Source: an uncultured Lachnospiraceae bacterium (lineage in GTDB: Bacteria; Bacillota; Clostridia; Lachnospirales; Lachnospiraceae). From it: a DNA stretch of 64,000 nucleotides. The notes under the pieces were generated by a model, which worked only from the letters and a program-made list of their open reading frames with translations, had not been told where the DNA came from and did no database searches. This document shows, one piece after another, positions 15,081-24,526 of this stretch. The position numbers and the translations under genes were made by a program. Position 1 is the stretch's first letter. Every line of letters begins with the position of its first letter. The DNA lies in the NCBI GenBank assembly GCA_947626415.1, contig CANQSA010000006.1, positions 62,001 through 126,000 on the forward strand, written 5' to 3'.

Positions 15081-17948
15081 ATGTTCTATAAAATGATAGA
15101 GAACAAGTGCAAAGAGTGGTATACTTCTGAGCAATGCACTGTTCGTAATTTAATTGAATATATAGAGAAAATCGGACAAATGAGAGATGCTCAGATTGAA
15201 GCTATCAAAGTTTATCTGTTCCTCAAAATCGGTTGCGAATGTAAGCCCTTGCAATTTCTCTTTAGAAATGGGTGCTTTAATTCTATCAATCTGAACGACA
15301 TAGAGTTATCTATGGCAACTCGTGAATACTTAGAGGAAAATCCTGCGGCAACGGCATTATTTGAATATGCTCGTTTGACCAACGATAAAGGTGAACAAGT
15401 TTCCGAAAAACTCGAAAAGCAAATCAAGAAAGATCCATCAAGCATTGACTATAATCGTTTCTTCCATACGGCCTTTTACGGCATTTCCTATACTGATTAT
15501 CTGTTCAGCTTGCCGATGGGCGCAGGTAAAACCTATTTAATGGCAGCGTTTATCTATCTTGATTTGTATTTTGCCCTCAAGGAGCCGACGAATCCTGCCT
15601 TTGCACATAATTTCATGATCTTCGCACCGTCCGGGCTGAAATCTTCCGTTGTGCCGAGCTTGAAAACTATACAGAATTTTGATCCTGCGTGGATCATCCC
15701 CGAACCTGCGGCAACGGATTTGAAACGCATGATTTCCTTTGAGGTGCTCGATCAGGCAAAAACAGCCAGCAAATCAAACAAAACCAAAAATCCGAACGTC
15801 CAGAAAATTGCAAATCATCAGCCACTTTCCGAGCTTTTCGGACTGGTTGCCGTCACAAATGCCGAAAAGGTCGTTCTCGACCGCATTCAGGAGAAAAACG
15901 GTCAAATCAGCCTATTTGAGGAAAGCGACGATGAAAAAGAACGGCAGGCAAACGAATTGCGCAATCTGATCGGCAAGCTGCCGTCGCTTTCCATCTTCAT
16001 TGATGAAGTACATCACGCTGTCAGTGAGGAAATAAAACTCCGTGCGGTCGTAACCAAGTGGGCGCAAAATAAGACCGTTAATTCCGTAATTGGCTTTTCG
16101 GGAACACCTTATCTTGAAAAAGCAGAAAAATTCAAGGTCGTAGACGCCCTTTCCGTCGGGACGACCGAAATCACGAATATTGTATATTACTATCCGCTGA
16201 TTGATGGCGTTGGCAACTTTTTAAAACGTCCTATCGTTAAAATTGCCGTTATTGCAGATAGCAGTTTGATTATCGAAAAAGGTGTCAGAGAATTTCTTGA
16301 TACATACAAGAACACAGTCTATGCGGACGGCACTACCGCAAAGCTTGGTATTTACTGTGGGACGATTGAAAAGCTGGAAGAAACGGTTTATCCGTTGGTA
16401 TCCCGCATTATTGCCGAGTACGAACTCGGCACAGACGTGATACTGAAATTCCATAAAGGAAATAAACAATATTCCATGCCTGTCGACAGCCAAATGCAGT
16501 TTGATATTTTGGACAAGTCCATTTCCAAAAACCGTATCGTCCTGCTTGTGCAGATCGGCAAAGAGGGATGGGACTGCCGCAGCCTTACGGGCATTATCCT
16601 CTCACAAGAAGGCGACTGCCCGACGAATATGGTCTTGCAAACCTCCTGCCGCTGTTTGCGTCAAGTCGTGAAAGGAAGCCCCGAAACTGCGCTCATTTAT
16701 TTGAATGAAAGCAATGCCGACAAATTGAATATACAGCTTGAACAGCAGCATCATATTACGCTGAAAGAATTTTCCTCCGCCGATAATGGCAAAACACCGC
16801 TAAAACGTTATGACCGCACGGCGTATTTAAATCTGCCGAAGGTCGAATTTTATCAGCTCAAAATCAATTATGATACCCTTACGGTCGAAAAAGCCGATCC
16901 TGCAAGTGACATTGCAGCTGCGGCCGACAACGCCCGCCTTGTGGATAGCGCGATTAAAACAACCGACCTTTCCATGGCCGAGAGCAAAACAACGATAAAC
17001 GTTGACGACTCGGAATACGGAACCGAACCCGCGACTTTCCTTTTCTGGGTTTACGGCATCATGAAGGGCGGCTTTGGAAATCCCACGGTGAAAGAGCTGA
17101 TGCAATTTGAAAACGCTCTCAAAGCCGTCTATCAGACAATCACTTACGAAAAGAGCGGTTCCCGTTACTACAGTTCCAAATACGATCGCAAGTTGGTTGA
17201 ATCTAATATTCGCAAAGCCTTCTGTGATAAGATTGATTTTAACACCACCGAGGAACTGATTCCCGAATCTGCCGGTCTTTTGAATATCGCAAATTTTACG
17301 CCTGAAGTTTATACCGACAGGCCGCAGGATTACTACCCCGCGCAGCCGATCGCTGAAAAAATCATATTGGACGACGAGGGTAAGCTTAAAATTGACCCCA
17401 AAACAGAAGATGCCATCCGGCTTCTTGAGGAAACAGGAAATACAGCAATGGCCGCAGCTCTGCGGGCACAGAACAGCTCTCACATCAACAAGGACCGATC
17501 CTTCCATTATCTGCCCTACCACACCGACAGCGGCTTTGAACAGACGTTTTTGAGGGAAGTTTTATTATTTGATGAAATCGAAAAGCTCGGCTTGGAGGTG
17601 TATTATAACGGTGACCGTGCCATGACCGAGTTTAAAATCAAATGCTATCGGAATGATGGCGGGAAATGGAATTATATCGGCGTTTATACCCCGGATTTTT
17701 TGATTCTCCGGCGAAAAGACGGAAAAATTCATAAGGCGCTGATTGCGGAGACAAAGGGTGATGTTTACGCAAATGTCCCGATTTTTAAGGATAAACGGAC
17801 CTTTATGGAAACGGAGTTTTTAAGGCAGAACAACAAAGCGTTTGGCTATGAACGGTTCGAATATCTGTATTTGGAGGATACGTTGCCAGACGAGGAAAGA
17901 ATCATGAAGACGCATGAGAAAATTTATGAGTTTTTTGGAGGAGAATAG
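15081..17948 (+). CDS. Type III restriction enzyme, helicase-nuclease (Res) subunit
   Basis: 955 aa from ATG 15081 (GGAGG upstream; an in-frame ATG at 15039 lacks a ribosome binding site). Walker A PMGAGKT at 145-151 and a DEVH box at 308-311 identify the superfamily 2 ATPase, with a helicase C domain (QIGKEGWDCRSL, LQTSCRCLRQ). Near the C-terminus PDF (~870) and ETKG (~890) form the PD-(D/E)xK nuclease. It cuts DNA together with Mod after two unmethylated sites meet. The mod gene lies at 19019, with two small genes in between. The first ~130 codons are more AT-rich than the rest, suggesting a mosaic origin. Confidence 0.93.
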   Translation: MFYKMIENKCKEWYTSEQCTVRNLIEYIEKIGQMRDAQIEAIKVYLFLKIGCECKPLQFLFRNGCFNSINLNDIELSMATREYLEENPAATALFEYARLTNDKGEQVSEKLEKQIKKDPSSIDYNRFFHTAFYGISYTDYLFSLPMGAGKTYLMAAFIYLDLYFALKEPTNPAFAHNFMIFAPSGLKSSVVPSLKTIQNFDPAWIIPEPAATDLKRMISFEVLDQAKTASKSNKTKNPNVQKIANHQPLSELFGLVAVTNAEKVVLDRIQEKNGQISLFEESDDEKERQANELRNLIGKLPSLSIFIDEVHHAVSEEIKLRAVVTKWAQNKTVNSVIGFSGTPYLEKAEKFKVVDALSVGTTEITNIVYYYPLIDGVGNFLKRPIVKIAVIADSSLIIEKGVREFLDTYKNTVYADGTTAKLGIYCGTIEKLEETVYPLVSRIIAEYELGTDVILKFHKGNKQYSMPVDSQMQFDILDKSISKNRIVLLVQIGKEGWDCRSLTGIILSQEGDCPTNMVLQTSCRCLRQVVKGSPETALIYLNESNADKLNIQLEQQHHITLKEFSSADNGKTPLKRYDRTAYLNLPKVEFYQLKINYDTLTVEKADPASDIAAAADNARLVDSAIKTTDLSMAESKTTINVDDSEYGTEPATFLFWVYGIMKGGFGNPTVKELMQFENALKAVYQTITYEKSGSRYYSSKYDRKLVESNIRKAFCDKIDFNTTEELIPESAGLLNIANFTPEVYTDRPQDYYPAQPIAEKIILDDEGKLKIDPKTEDAIRLLEETGNTAMAAALRAQNSSHINKDRSFHYLPYHTDSGFEQTFLREVLLFDEIEKLGLEVYYNGDRAMTEFKIKCYRNDGGKWNYIGVYTPDFLILRRKDGKIHKALIAETKGDVYANVPIFKDKRTFMETEFLRQNNKAFGYERFEYLYLEDTLPDEERIMKTHEKIYEFFGGE

Positions 17949-17949
17949 T

Positions 17950-18816
17950 ATGGACTTTTTAGATTATAGAGAAAAGTTGGGTATAGGATACTGTGATAAA
18001 GATAAGTTTAAATATTTTTTGGTGAAGATATTTAATATTTTAAATAATATTTCTAATTATCCATATTCAGGATGTGTTTCATGGGAAGAGTATTTTTATT
18101 TCTGCAATTTAACTGGCTCGCAATGTGATTATCATCTCTCTGCTGACTATCATAATTATGAACGGTTCAATCAATGCTTGACCATATTAGACCGGCATAG
18201 TAATAGTTTAGAAGAATTTTTGGCTTATTATATTGCATTTACAAATTCTATAGAAACAGAAAAAACGTTACCTAAAAATTGGGTAAGAGAGAATTTTGCA
18301 AATTTACTTGTTGACATACTAGCTGAGGCGCATATTCAAATTGACTTAATAGTAAACGATGATGAATATTTTGCTTTTCCAAAGGGCGCTAAAGAATTGG
18401 ACGACGCACTTGTTTCACAGCCACTGGAATGGTTGAGCGAATATCCACAAGCTCGAAGTGAATGGATTAACGCATTAAAAGATTATTCCGATTTGACCGA
18501 TGAAAAAGCAAGTGAAGTTGCGGATAAGTTCCGCAAAGCATTAGAACGCTTCTTTCAAGAATTCTTTAACAGTACAAAAGCATTAGAAAACTTGAAATCG
18601 GAATATGGCACTTATACGAAAACAAACGGCGTCCCTTCTGAAATCAGCAAAAACTTAGAGACATTACTGCAGAGCTATACCAACTTTATGAACAATTATG
18701 CCAAGCATCATAACGGAACCGGCAAAAATGTGCTGGAATATCTTCTGTATCAAACAGGCAATATAATGAGATTGTTAATTACATTAAAGCAGAATGAAAA
18801 GGGAGAAAAAGAATGA
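17950..18816 (+). CDS. Uncharacterised accessory protein within the type III RM operon
   Basis: 288 aa from ATG 17950, two bases after the res stop and behind GGAGGAGAA. I do not recognise the N-terminal two-thirds, which is rich in Tyr, Phe and Asn and AT-rich in codon use. The last ~80 residues (NFMNNYAKHHNGTGKNVLEYLLYQTGNIMRLLITL region) resemble the helical C-terminal domain of abortive-infection proteins, without a full HEPN RxxxxH motif. Its stop overlaps the next start by four bases (18813-18816). Typical type III systems have res and mod adjacent, so an extra gene here suggests a modified defence operon. Function is not known. Confidence 0.68.
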   Translation: MDFLDYREKLGIGYCDKDKFKYFLVKIFNILNNISNYPYSGCVSWEEYFYFCNLTGSQCDYHLSADYHNYERFNQCLTILDRHSNSLEEFLAYYIAFTNSIETEKTLPKNWVRENFANLLVDILAEAHIQIDLIVNDDEYFAFPKGAKELDDALVSQPLEWLSEYPQARSEWINALKDYSDLTDEKASEVADKFRKALERFFQEFFNSTKALENLKSEYGTYTKTNGVPSEISKNLETLLQSYTNFMNNYAKHHNGTGKNVLEYLLYQTGNIMRLLITLKQNEKGEKE

Positions 18817-19019
18817 ACGATTTTAGACCGTCATTAGGAATTGAATTTGAAAACAATTACATAGATGCAAAAAACAAGCTGATAAACTTTATTGCAGCTT
18901 TTAGCAAATTGACTGAAATACAGAAGCAGCAGCTTGCAAATGAAATTATAACGTCAGCCAGCATGGCTGCTTCATTTGAACAGTTTGTAAACTATACGAA
19001 TAGCGGAGGGCGATTCTGA
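18813..19019 (+). CDS. Small hypothetical protein, 68 aa, between Abi-like gene and mod
   Basis: It begins in an ATGA overlap with the upstream gene and ends in a TGATG overlap with mod, so both junctions are translationally coupled; the coupling is the best evidence that it is real. The product is helical and acidic to neutral (KLINFIAAFSKLTEIQKQQL), with no recognisable motif. It might be a small subunit or regulator of the restriction complex, but this is inference from position only. Confidence 0.6.
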   Translation: MNDFRPSLGIEFENNYIDAKNKLINFIAAFSKLTEIQKQQLANEIITSASMAASFEQFVNYTNSGGRF

Positions 19020-21025
19020 TGCCGATTAAATATGTGCCGTTTATACCTGAACCCATTGAAGGACAGGCTGTGCTCGGAAACTTTAACAGAATACTCAAAT
19101 ACAAGGGCGCAAACGATGTTACCATGACGCTACAGCGTGGGATGCCCCTTTATGAAATGGAAAAGCAGGAAACCGTGGGCGAAAATCCTGACGGTAATAT
19201 GGTCATTCATGGCGAATGTGTCTCTGCCTGTGCGTACTTAAAAGAAAAGGACATTCAGGTGGACCTTGTGTATATCGATCCGCCCTTTGCCAGCGGCGCG
19301 GACTATGCAAAAAAGGTTTTTATTCGCCGCAATCCTAAGGTGGCGGAAGCCATTACGCAGGCTGAACAGGAGCTTGATATTGATGAACTGAAAGACTTTG
19401 AGGAAAAGATGTACGGCGATGTATGGGACAAAGAAAAATACTTAAATTGGATGTATGAAAACCTTATGGCAATCAAATCCATCATGAGCGAAACCGCCAC
19501 AATTTTTGTTCATTTAGATTATCATATCGGTGCATATGTAAAAATTCTTTTGGATGAGATTTTTGGAGAAGCAAATTGTATAAATGAAATTGTATGGCGT
19601 CGAAAAGGTGGTACTGCATTAGGAACGATGAATTCTCTTTCTGTTGCATATGACAATATATTTTGGTATGCAAAATCTTCCGAGTATATTATTAATCCGG
19701 TTTATACAGAAGCTTCCGAAGAATATATAAATCAACAGTTCAAATATGCTGACGAAGATGGCAGACGATATATGATTACTGTTATGCGAAGCCCAAATCC
19801 TCGACCAAACTTAATGTACGATTATAAAGGTTATAAAATGCCACCTAATGGTTGGGCGATTACCCGTGATAAAATGGAAGAGTTAGATCGTTTAGGTTAT
19901 TTGCATTTTCCAGACTCAAAAGACAAGCAAATATATAAGAAAATTTATCTTGACGAGTATCAAGGCCAGGCTATAAATAATTTGTGGACAGACATTTCAA
20001 CATTAAAAGGTAGCAATAGTGAAATAGTTAATTACGCCACACAAAAACCTGAAGAGTTATTAGAAAGAGTCTTAACATTATCTTCAAACGAGAATATGAT
20101 CGTTGCCGACTTTTTCGGTGGCAGCGGAGTGACTGCCGCCGTGGCCGCCAAGCTCGGCCGCCGCTTTATCCACTGCGACATCGGCCTGAACTCCATTCAA
20201 ACCACCCGGGACCGCCTGAAAGCGGACGGCGCGGAATTTGACGTGCTGGAAATCAAGGACGGCGTGCAGCTTTACCGCAACCCGGTACAGACCATGGATA
20301 AAATCAAGTCCCTGATACCGGGACTTAAAAACGAAGATTCGCTCGATCCCTTCTGGGAGGGCGCGATTTCCGAAAGCAAACTGGGAACCGTCCCCGTTTA
20401 TGTCCCGAATCTGATGGACAGTTCTTCCAAGCTGCTTGACAAGGTAACGATGAGCCGCATTATTCATCAGGCTATACCCGATTTGGACAGCAACATCAAA
20501 AAAGTTATCGTCTATTACATAGATATAACGGACAAAGGCGAGATCATGCAGTTTATTAAGGAGGACGACAGCACGACGGTTGAAATTGAGTTGCGTGACC
20601 TCAAGACCGTGCTGGACGACGTGATCATCGGCGATTATGCGGAATTTCATATCGAAGAAAATCACAACGATCTGTTTGGCGGGTACTTCGTTGTTATTGA
20701 CAGATTTATAAGTGACCGTGTGCTTTCAAAAATTTCTGAGTTCAACCAAAAAGCTTTCTTGAATTCTTCTACAAAAAAGCCATATCAGCCCATTGAGATC
20801 AGCGAAGACGGCTTGGAACTGATTGAGTTTTTGAGTGTTGACTGTACCGCCACCGAAGGGGAGTGGCACTCCGACAGCGAGATCAAAATCGACAAAAACG
20901 GTTATGTCATTGTAAATGGAAATAAAACAAAGGACTTCTGGGACGGAAAAATCCGCTGTGACAAAAAGCCGCTTCGCCTCAAAATCCGCAACATCTGCGG
21001 CGACGAAACGGTGTGGGAAGTGTAA
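19019..21025 (+). CDS. Type III RM DNA methyltransferase (Mod), N6-adenine, beta class
   Basis: 668 aa. Catalytic motif IV DPPF is at 87-90 and the AdoMet-binding motif DFFGGSG at 364-370; this order (IV before I) is the beta class used by type III Mod proteins. Mod gives sequence specificity to both methylation and cleavage. The segment between the motifs, about 19497-20095, holds the target-recognition domain and is clearly more AT-rich than both flanks, as if exchanged by recombination. The C-terminal third continues as a Mod-specific domain. The gene is coupled to the 68-aa gene upstream. Confidence 0.93.
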   Translation: MPIKYVPFIPEPIEGQAVLGNFNRILKYKGANDVTMTLQRGMPLYEMEKQETVGENPDGNMVIHGECVSACAYLKEKDIQVDLVYIDPPFASGADYAKKVFIRRNPKVAEAITQAEQELDIDELKDFEEKMYGDVWDKEKYLNWMYENLMAIKSIMSETATIFVHLDYHIGAYVKILLDEIFGEANCINEIVWRRKGGTALGTMNSLSVAYDNIFWYAKSSEYIINPVYTEASEEYINQQFKYADEDGRRYMITVMRSPNPRPNLMYDYKGYKMPPNGWAITRDKMEELDRLGYLHFPDSKDKQIYKKIYLDEYQGQAINNLWTDISTLKGSNSEIVNYATQKPEELLERVLTLSSNENMIVADFFGGSGVTAAVAAKLGRRFIHCDIGLNSIQTTRDRLKADGAEFDVLEIKDGVQLYRNPVQTMDKIKSLIPGLKNEDSLDPFWEGAISESKLGTVPVYVPNLMDSSSKLLDKVTMSRIIHQAIPDLDSNIKKVIVYYIDITDKGEIMQFIKEDDSTTVEIELRDLKTVLDDVIIGDYAEFHIEENHNDLFGGYFVVIDRFISDRVLSKISEFNQKAFLNSSTKKPYQPIEISEDGLELIEFLSVDCTATEGEWHSDSEIKIDKNGYVIVNGNKTKDFWDGKIRCDKKPLRLKIRNICGDETVWEV

Positions 21026-21027
21026 AT

Positions 21028-21300
21028 ATGCCTTACCCATTTCATCCGATTAACCCACCAATTCGCCTAAATGTGTTTATCAGCTCAGCCCAAAGGGTTG
21101 AAAATGGATTTAAATGGGGTGAAGTTCGCAAAGAAGTTAAGAATCATCTTGAAGAATGTCCATACATTGTCCCTTTTATAATTGATGTTGTTTTCTCTGA
21201 AATATCATCGACTCAACTTTTTCAATAGAAGTGTTAAAGGCAGATATCGTTGTTATCTTGTGCCTGGTCCTCGGTATCAGAAAGACATAATAAGAGTTTG
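21028..21300 (+). pseudogene. Truncated, frameshifted DUF4062-like fragment
   Basis: ATG 21028 opens a frame with RLNVFISSAQRVENG and VRKEVKNHLEECPYIVPFI, which resembles the start of DUF4062 proteins (VFISS near the N-terminus). The frame stops at 21228. A different frame continues with a plausible next segment (SIEVLKADIVVILCLV), ending about 21300. Nothing like the remaining several hundred residues follows. I read it as a degraded remnant left between mod and the next operon. Confidence 0.5.
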
Positions 21301-21367
21301 TCGGAAGTAATCAATTTGTAGTAAAGGAATGTTTAAAGAGAAATTATTGATAGGTTGATAGAAAATA

Positions 21368-21396
21368 TTGACACATTGTGTGGAATGCGCTATAAT
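21368..21396 (+). promoter_or_regulatory. Consensus sigma-A promoter of the wHTH-HEPN operon
   Basis: TTGACA (21368-21373) and TATAAT (21391-21396) with exactly 17 bp between. The start codon is at 21430 behind AAAAGGAGAA. A perfect consensus promoter in an accessory island suggests strong, possibly repressed, expression. Confidence 0.88.
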
Positions 21397-21429
21397 AAGC
21401 CTATAATATTAAGAAAAGGAGAACTTATA

Positions 21430-22122
21430 ATGTCAGAAACATATAAATTACCTGGTTCTTCATACGAAGAGTTTGTCAAAATAATAAAGGCTTATGCGAC
21501 AGGGAAAAATGCTGTTCCTATGACTTTGGATACGGTGGCACAAACTGCCGGTATGGATAAAACGATTGTAAGTAGAAACAACGGATTTCTTGTGCAATTA
21601 TCTCTAATTTCTGAAGGAAATAAAAAAGCTCCTACTCAAGATGGAATCGATTTAGGAAGAGCATACACCCTTAAGATGGTTGATGAAATCATACGTTTGT
21701 GGAGAAATATTATAGAAGCAGATGAGTTTTTAAGTAGAATGCTTTCAGCAATTAAGATTCGTAATGGCATGGAAAAGACTAGTCTTATAAACCATATTAT
21801 TTATTCGTCTGGAAGTAACAACAATAATAATACTAGAGCTGGAGCAAGTACTATCATAGAGATTTACAAAGTAGCTGGACTAGTTCAAGAAACTGATGGA
21901 AAAATAGTAGCCTATGAAGATGAGGAAATCTCTCCTGTAATAGCGTCCAACACTGAATCTTGCAATAACAGTATTCCGTCGCAATCTATTGCGGAAAAAC
22001 AAGTTAAAATAAGCAACTGCGACAAACAGATAGTAATCAATATTAACATTAACACTTCAGTTGATGAACTTGATTCCCTGTCGGAAAAACTTCTAATGTT
22101 ATTAGACGGTTTAAAACAGTAA
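21430..22122 (+). CDS. Hypothetical protein with predicted winged-helix N-terminus
   Basis: 230 aa, start at ATG 21430 (GGAG eight bases upstream; an in-frame ATG at 21355 precedes the promoter). Residues ~5-85 look like a winged helix or DUF5343-like fold (SSYEEFVKIIKAY, LDTVAQTAGMDKTIVSRNN). The middle is helical, and a poly-Asn stretch (NNNNNT) is followed by a region ending in VINININTSVDELDSLSEK. No enzyme motif is seen. It lies 13 bp upstream of the HEPN-like gene and shares its promoter, so the two probably form a functional pair. I cannot name the family with confidence. Confidence 0.6.
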   Translation: MSETYKLPGSSYEEFVKIIKAYATGKNAVPMTLDTVAQTAGMDKTIVSRNNGFLVQLSLISEGNKKAPTQDGIDLGRAYTLKMVDEIIRLWRNIIEADEFLSRMLSAIKIRNGMEKTSLINHIIYSSGSNNNNNTRAGASTIIEIYKVAGLVQETDGKIVAYEDEEISPVIASNTESCNNSIPSQSIAEKQVKISNCDKQIVINININTSVDELDSLSEKLLMLLDGLKQ

Positions 22123-22135
22123 GGTGGTGCTGTTT

Positions 22136-23095
22136 ATGTCTTACAATATTGTTTTTTCAACCGCTGAGGATATTGTTGGAGTAGTAGATGCGATACTTGC
22201 TAAACCCCAAAATTGCTCCAAGGATTATATATGCGAATTTGCAGATATTTCTATGATGCAAGCAGAAAACGCTCTACTAATGGCTAAGGAATTAAATCTA
22301 ATATCTTTAAATTCAAACAGCACTTATGAAAGCGATTCGTTTTTAGCACGCTTAATTGTATCTTCAAGGAATGATGTTCATAAAGCAGCAATAATGAGGC
22401 TGGTTTTAGAACAGTATGAGCCATATACTATGTTTAAGAAAAGACACGGCTTTACCGGTTCTATGGATTTAGCGTCAAAGCAAATAAAAACTCTATATTC
22501 AATGAGTAGCTCATACAAAGATATTAGAAATACAATAATTAATATTGGTACATATTCTCGGGCTCTAATAAACGATGGAGCAAACACTTATTGCTTTAAT
22601 CAAGATGAAATATCATATATTGAAATATTGGAGTTGGCACTAAAGTTTAAAGCTAATGATGATAACGCTTTAGCTAAACAATTAGGCGATGAGACTTGTT
22701 CCTATATAGATACTAAGAAAGTTTTTGAACCATTATCCGAAGCTTATAGTAAGATTCAAAATGTGGATAGCGACAAAAACACTATAATTTTGTATTCTGG
22801 TAACGCATTTGAATCTTTCTTGCAACAAATTGCTGATGAAAATGGGATATCTTTAGAAGGCAAGGCAGGAATTAGTGCAAAAACGGATGCACTAAGTAGT
22901 ATTATTTCAAAAAAACATAGAGGAATGATTCAATATATAATTCAAATTAGAAATGCTGCTGACCATGGAGCTGATTCTAACGAAGGAGGTAGGATTTGGG
23001 AAATATCAGATGATGTGGCACAATTCTATCCAATGATTGTTGCAAGTACTATTCGAGATATAGTATACTACAAAAAAGGAAGTCTTATAGTATAA
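22136..23095 (+). CDS. Hypothetical protein with C-terminal HEPN-like motif
   Basis: 319 aa from ATG 22136 (AAGGTGG upstream). The N-terminal part is helical, with a possible HTH (CEFADISMMQAENALLMAKEL). The C-terminal part has FESFLQQIADENG, then IRNAADHGAD with Arg272 and His277. The spacing fits the Rx4-6H signature of HEPN ribonucleases, common in abortive-infection and toxin systems. It is cotranscribed with the wHTH gene upstream and lies in a defence island next to a type III RM operon. A phage-triggered RNase is a reasonable hypothesis, but the motif alone does not prove it. Confidence 0.65.
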   Translation: MSYNIVFSTAEDIVGVVDAILAKPQNCSKDYICEFADISMMQAENALLMAKELNLISLNSNSTYESDSFLARLIVSSRNDVHKAAIMRLVLEQYEPYTMFKKRHGFTGSMDLASKQIKTLYSMSSSYKDIRNTIINIGTYSRALINDGANTYCFNQDEISYIEILELALKFKANDDNALAKQLGDETCSYIDTKKVFEPLSEAYSKIQNVDSDKNTIILYSGNAFESFLQQIADENGISLEGKAGISAKTDALSSIISKKHRGMIQYIIQIRNAADHGADSNEGGRIWEISDDVAQFYPMIVASTIRDIVYYKKGSLIV

Positions 23096-23276
23096 TATAT
23101 CGCATCATTTTACTATATTATGCTTTAATACTCAAATTAAAAAGTTTGAGAGCTTCTTTCTATAATGATCCATACATAAAGAGTTATGACCAAGAGACAA
23201 TATGCGGTTAATGTCTATAAAATCGTTATATAAACTGTTAGAAATGCCTTAAAAAATATGTAAGTGCTAAAGAAGT

Positions 23277-23306
23277 AGGCACGGGAGGTTGCTCCGTGCC
23301 TGTTTA
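23277..23306. terminator. Terminator between converging genes
   Basis: AGGCACGG (23277-23284) pairs with CCGTGCCT (23294-23301) around a 9-nt loop and is followed by GTTTATTTA. It lies between the + strand HEPN-like gene and the - strand tnpV. Confidence 0.65.
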
Positions 23307-23307
23307 T

Positions 23308-23679
23308 TTATGTGTAGGTTAATTCTTTGCTTATCACTTCAATTACTCTGCTACGGATATTATTCATCTTACGTACACACATTATTTCGTCGATGGCTTT
23401 GAGTTGTTCTATGACACCTTCTTTTTTGGCGTATTCTTTTACCAGCCAAGAAAAGAGATTTTGCGCTTGTTCTTCAATGTCTGCAAGGGAAGAGTGAAGC
23501 TTGCCGGAAGTGAGCAGTTTGTAATATAGGACTTTGTGTTGGTGCTTCAAGTAGTTCAGCCTGCGCTGTCCCCACACGCCGATAGGGCGTTCTTCTTCAG
23601 CGGGTAAAGTAAGATTAAGTAATCGGTAATCGCCCTGCATTGTGTATGTACCGCCGATTTGGTCAAATATTGATTTCAT
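23308..23679 (-). CDS. Transposon-encoded protein TnpV
   Basis: 123 aa from the ATG at 23679, behind AAAGGAG. The product opens KSIFDQIGGTYTMQGDY and continues PIGVWGQRRLNYLK and VLYYKLLTSGKL, which is the pattern of TnpV proteins carried by Tn1549/CTn-type conjugative transposons of Firmicutes. Its molecular role is not established. A frameshifted HTH gene of the same kind of element lies just upstream on the same strand. No integrase or relaxase accompanies it here, so this looks like a leftover module rather than an active transposon. Confidence 0.85.
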   Translation of the reverse strand: MKSIFDQIGGTYTMQGDYRLLNLTLPAEEERPIGVWGQRRLNYLKHQHKVLYYKLLTSGKLHSSLADIEEQAQNLFSWLVKEYAKKEGVIEQLKAIDEIMCVRKMNNIRSRVIEVISKELTYT

Positions 23680-23824
23680 AGTCAATTCTCCTTTATTCCT
23701 TTAACAAATCTTCAAAGATTGAAGCTGGTGAGATTGGGCTCGCCGTTGACAACCTGCCTTTCGATTACGATTTAGCAAAATCGAAAAACAGGTACGAACG
23801 TGCGAATTTTTAAATCGCACATTT

Positions 23825-24236
23825 CTATTTCATTTTTCTTTGGAAATCGTTTAGCGTTTGGATATGCCACAGGTTTTTGCGGGTGATGGAACGGAAGGTT
23901 AGCGAACAGAAAAAGTCGATGAGAAAGATTTTCGGTATATAAAAGAGCTGTTCTTTGCGGAACGCTTTAAGTTCACCTTGGTTGCAGCAATTATTGATTG
24001 TTGTTTTTGCGTAGCCGGTCAGGGCGACTATCTTCTGCGCGGTCACGACATCCTTGTATTTGGCAAGCAGTTTGGCGTAATAGTCGTGCATTTGCCGGAG
24101 CACATCCTCTTTCTTGATTTTATAGCAGCGAGTTTTCCTACCTGTCCACTCGCAGGGCTCCTTTGCCGCTTTTGATCAAATGCAACGCCGTGCTTTTGCT
24201 GATATGGCAAAGGCGATAAAACTGATCCTTATTCAT
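23825..24236 (-). pseudogene. Frameshifted transposon HTH protein
   Basis: The N-terminal part begins at ATG 24236 (MNKDQFYRLCHISKSTALHL) and runs to SGKGAL, where the frame is lost near 24165. In the neighbouring frame the protein resumes as CEWTGRKTRCYKIKKEDVL and continues through ALTGYAKTTINNCCNQG to the stop at 23825. A single base change in length joins the parts into one ~137-aa protein with two helix-turn-helix-like segments, as found next to tnpV in conjugative transposons. The C-terminal piece could still be made from an internal ATG at 24103, but the gene as a whole is broken. Confidence 0.7.
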
Positions 24237-24436
24237 CACATCGGGCACGCCTCTCGTGATTTCTCTCCAAAATCGGCAAAATGCCGATCTGAACCCACTT
24301 TGAAAATGCAGTCGTAACACGGCTTTATGAGTAAAAAAGCCTTATTTTATACGGCTTTCGGCGCAGACGAAACGACCTGAAACTGACACGAAACGGTCGG
24401 AAGTTGACACGCTGACTAAAAGACTCAAAAAAATAA

Positions 24437-24465
24437 TTGCCAAATACAGGCAAATCGTGTATGAT
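24437..24465 (+). promoter_or_regulatory. Putative promoter for the surface-protein operon
   Basis: TTGCCA (24437-24442) and TATGAT (24460-24465) with 17-bp spacing. A second -10-like TATAAT is at 24467-24472. The predicted transcript would begin ~270 nt before the start codon and include the structured leader. Confidence 0.5.
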
Positions 24466-24526
24466 CTATAATAAATAATAGAGAATACGGTTTTGAAAAG
24501 TTGTAAGCTGAGTAGATTTAGATGAA

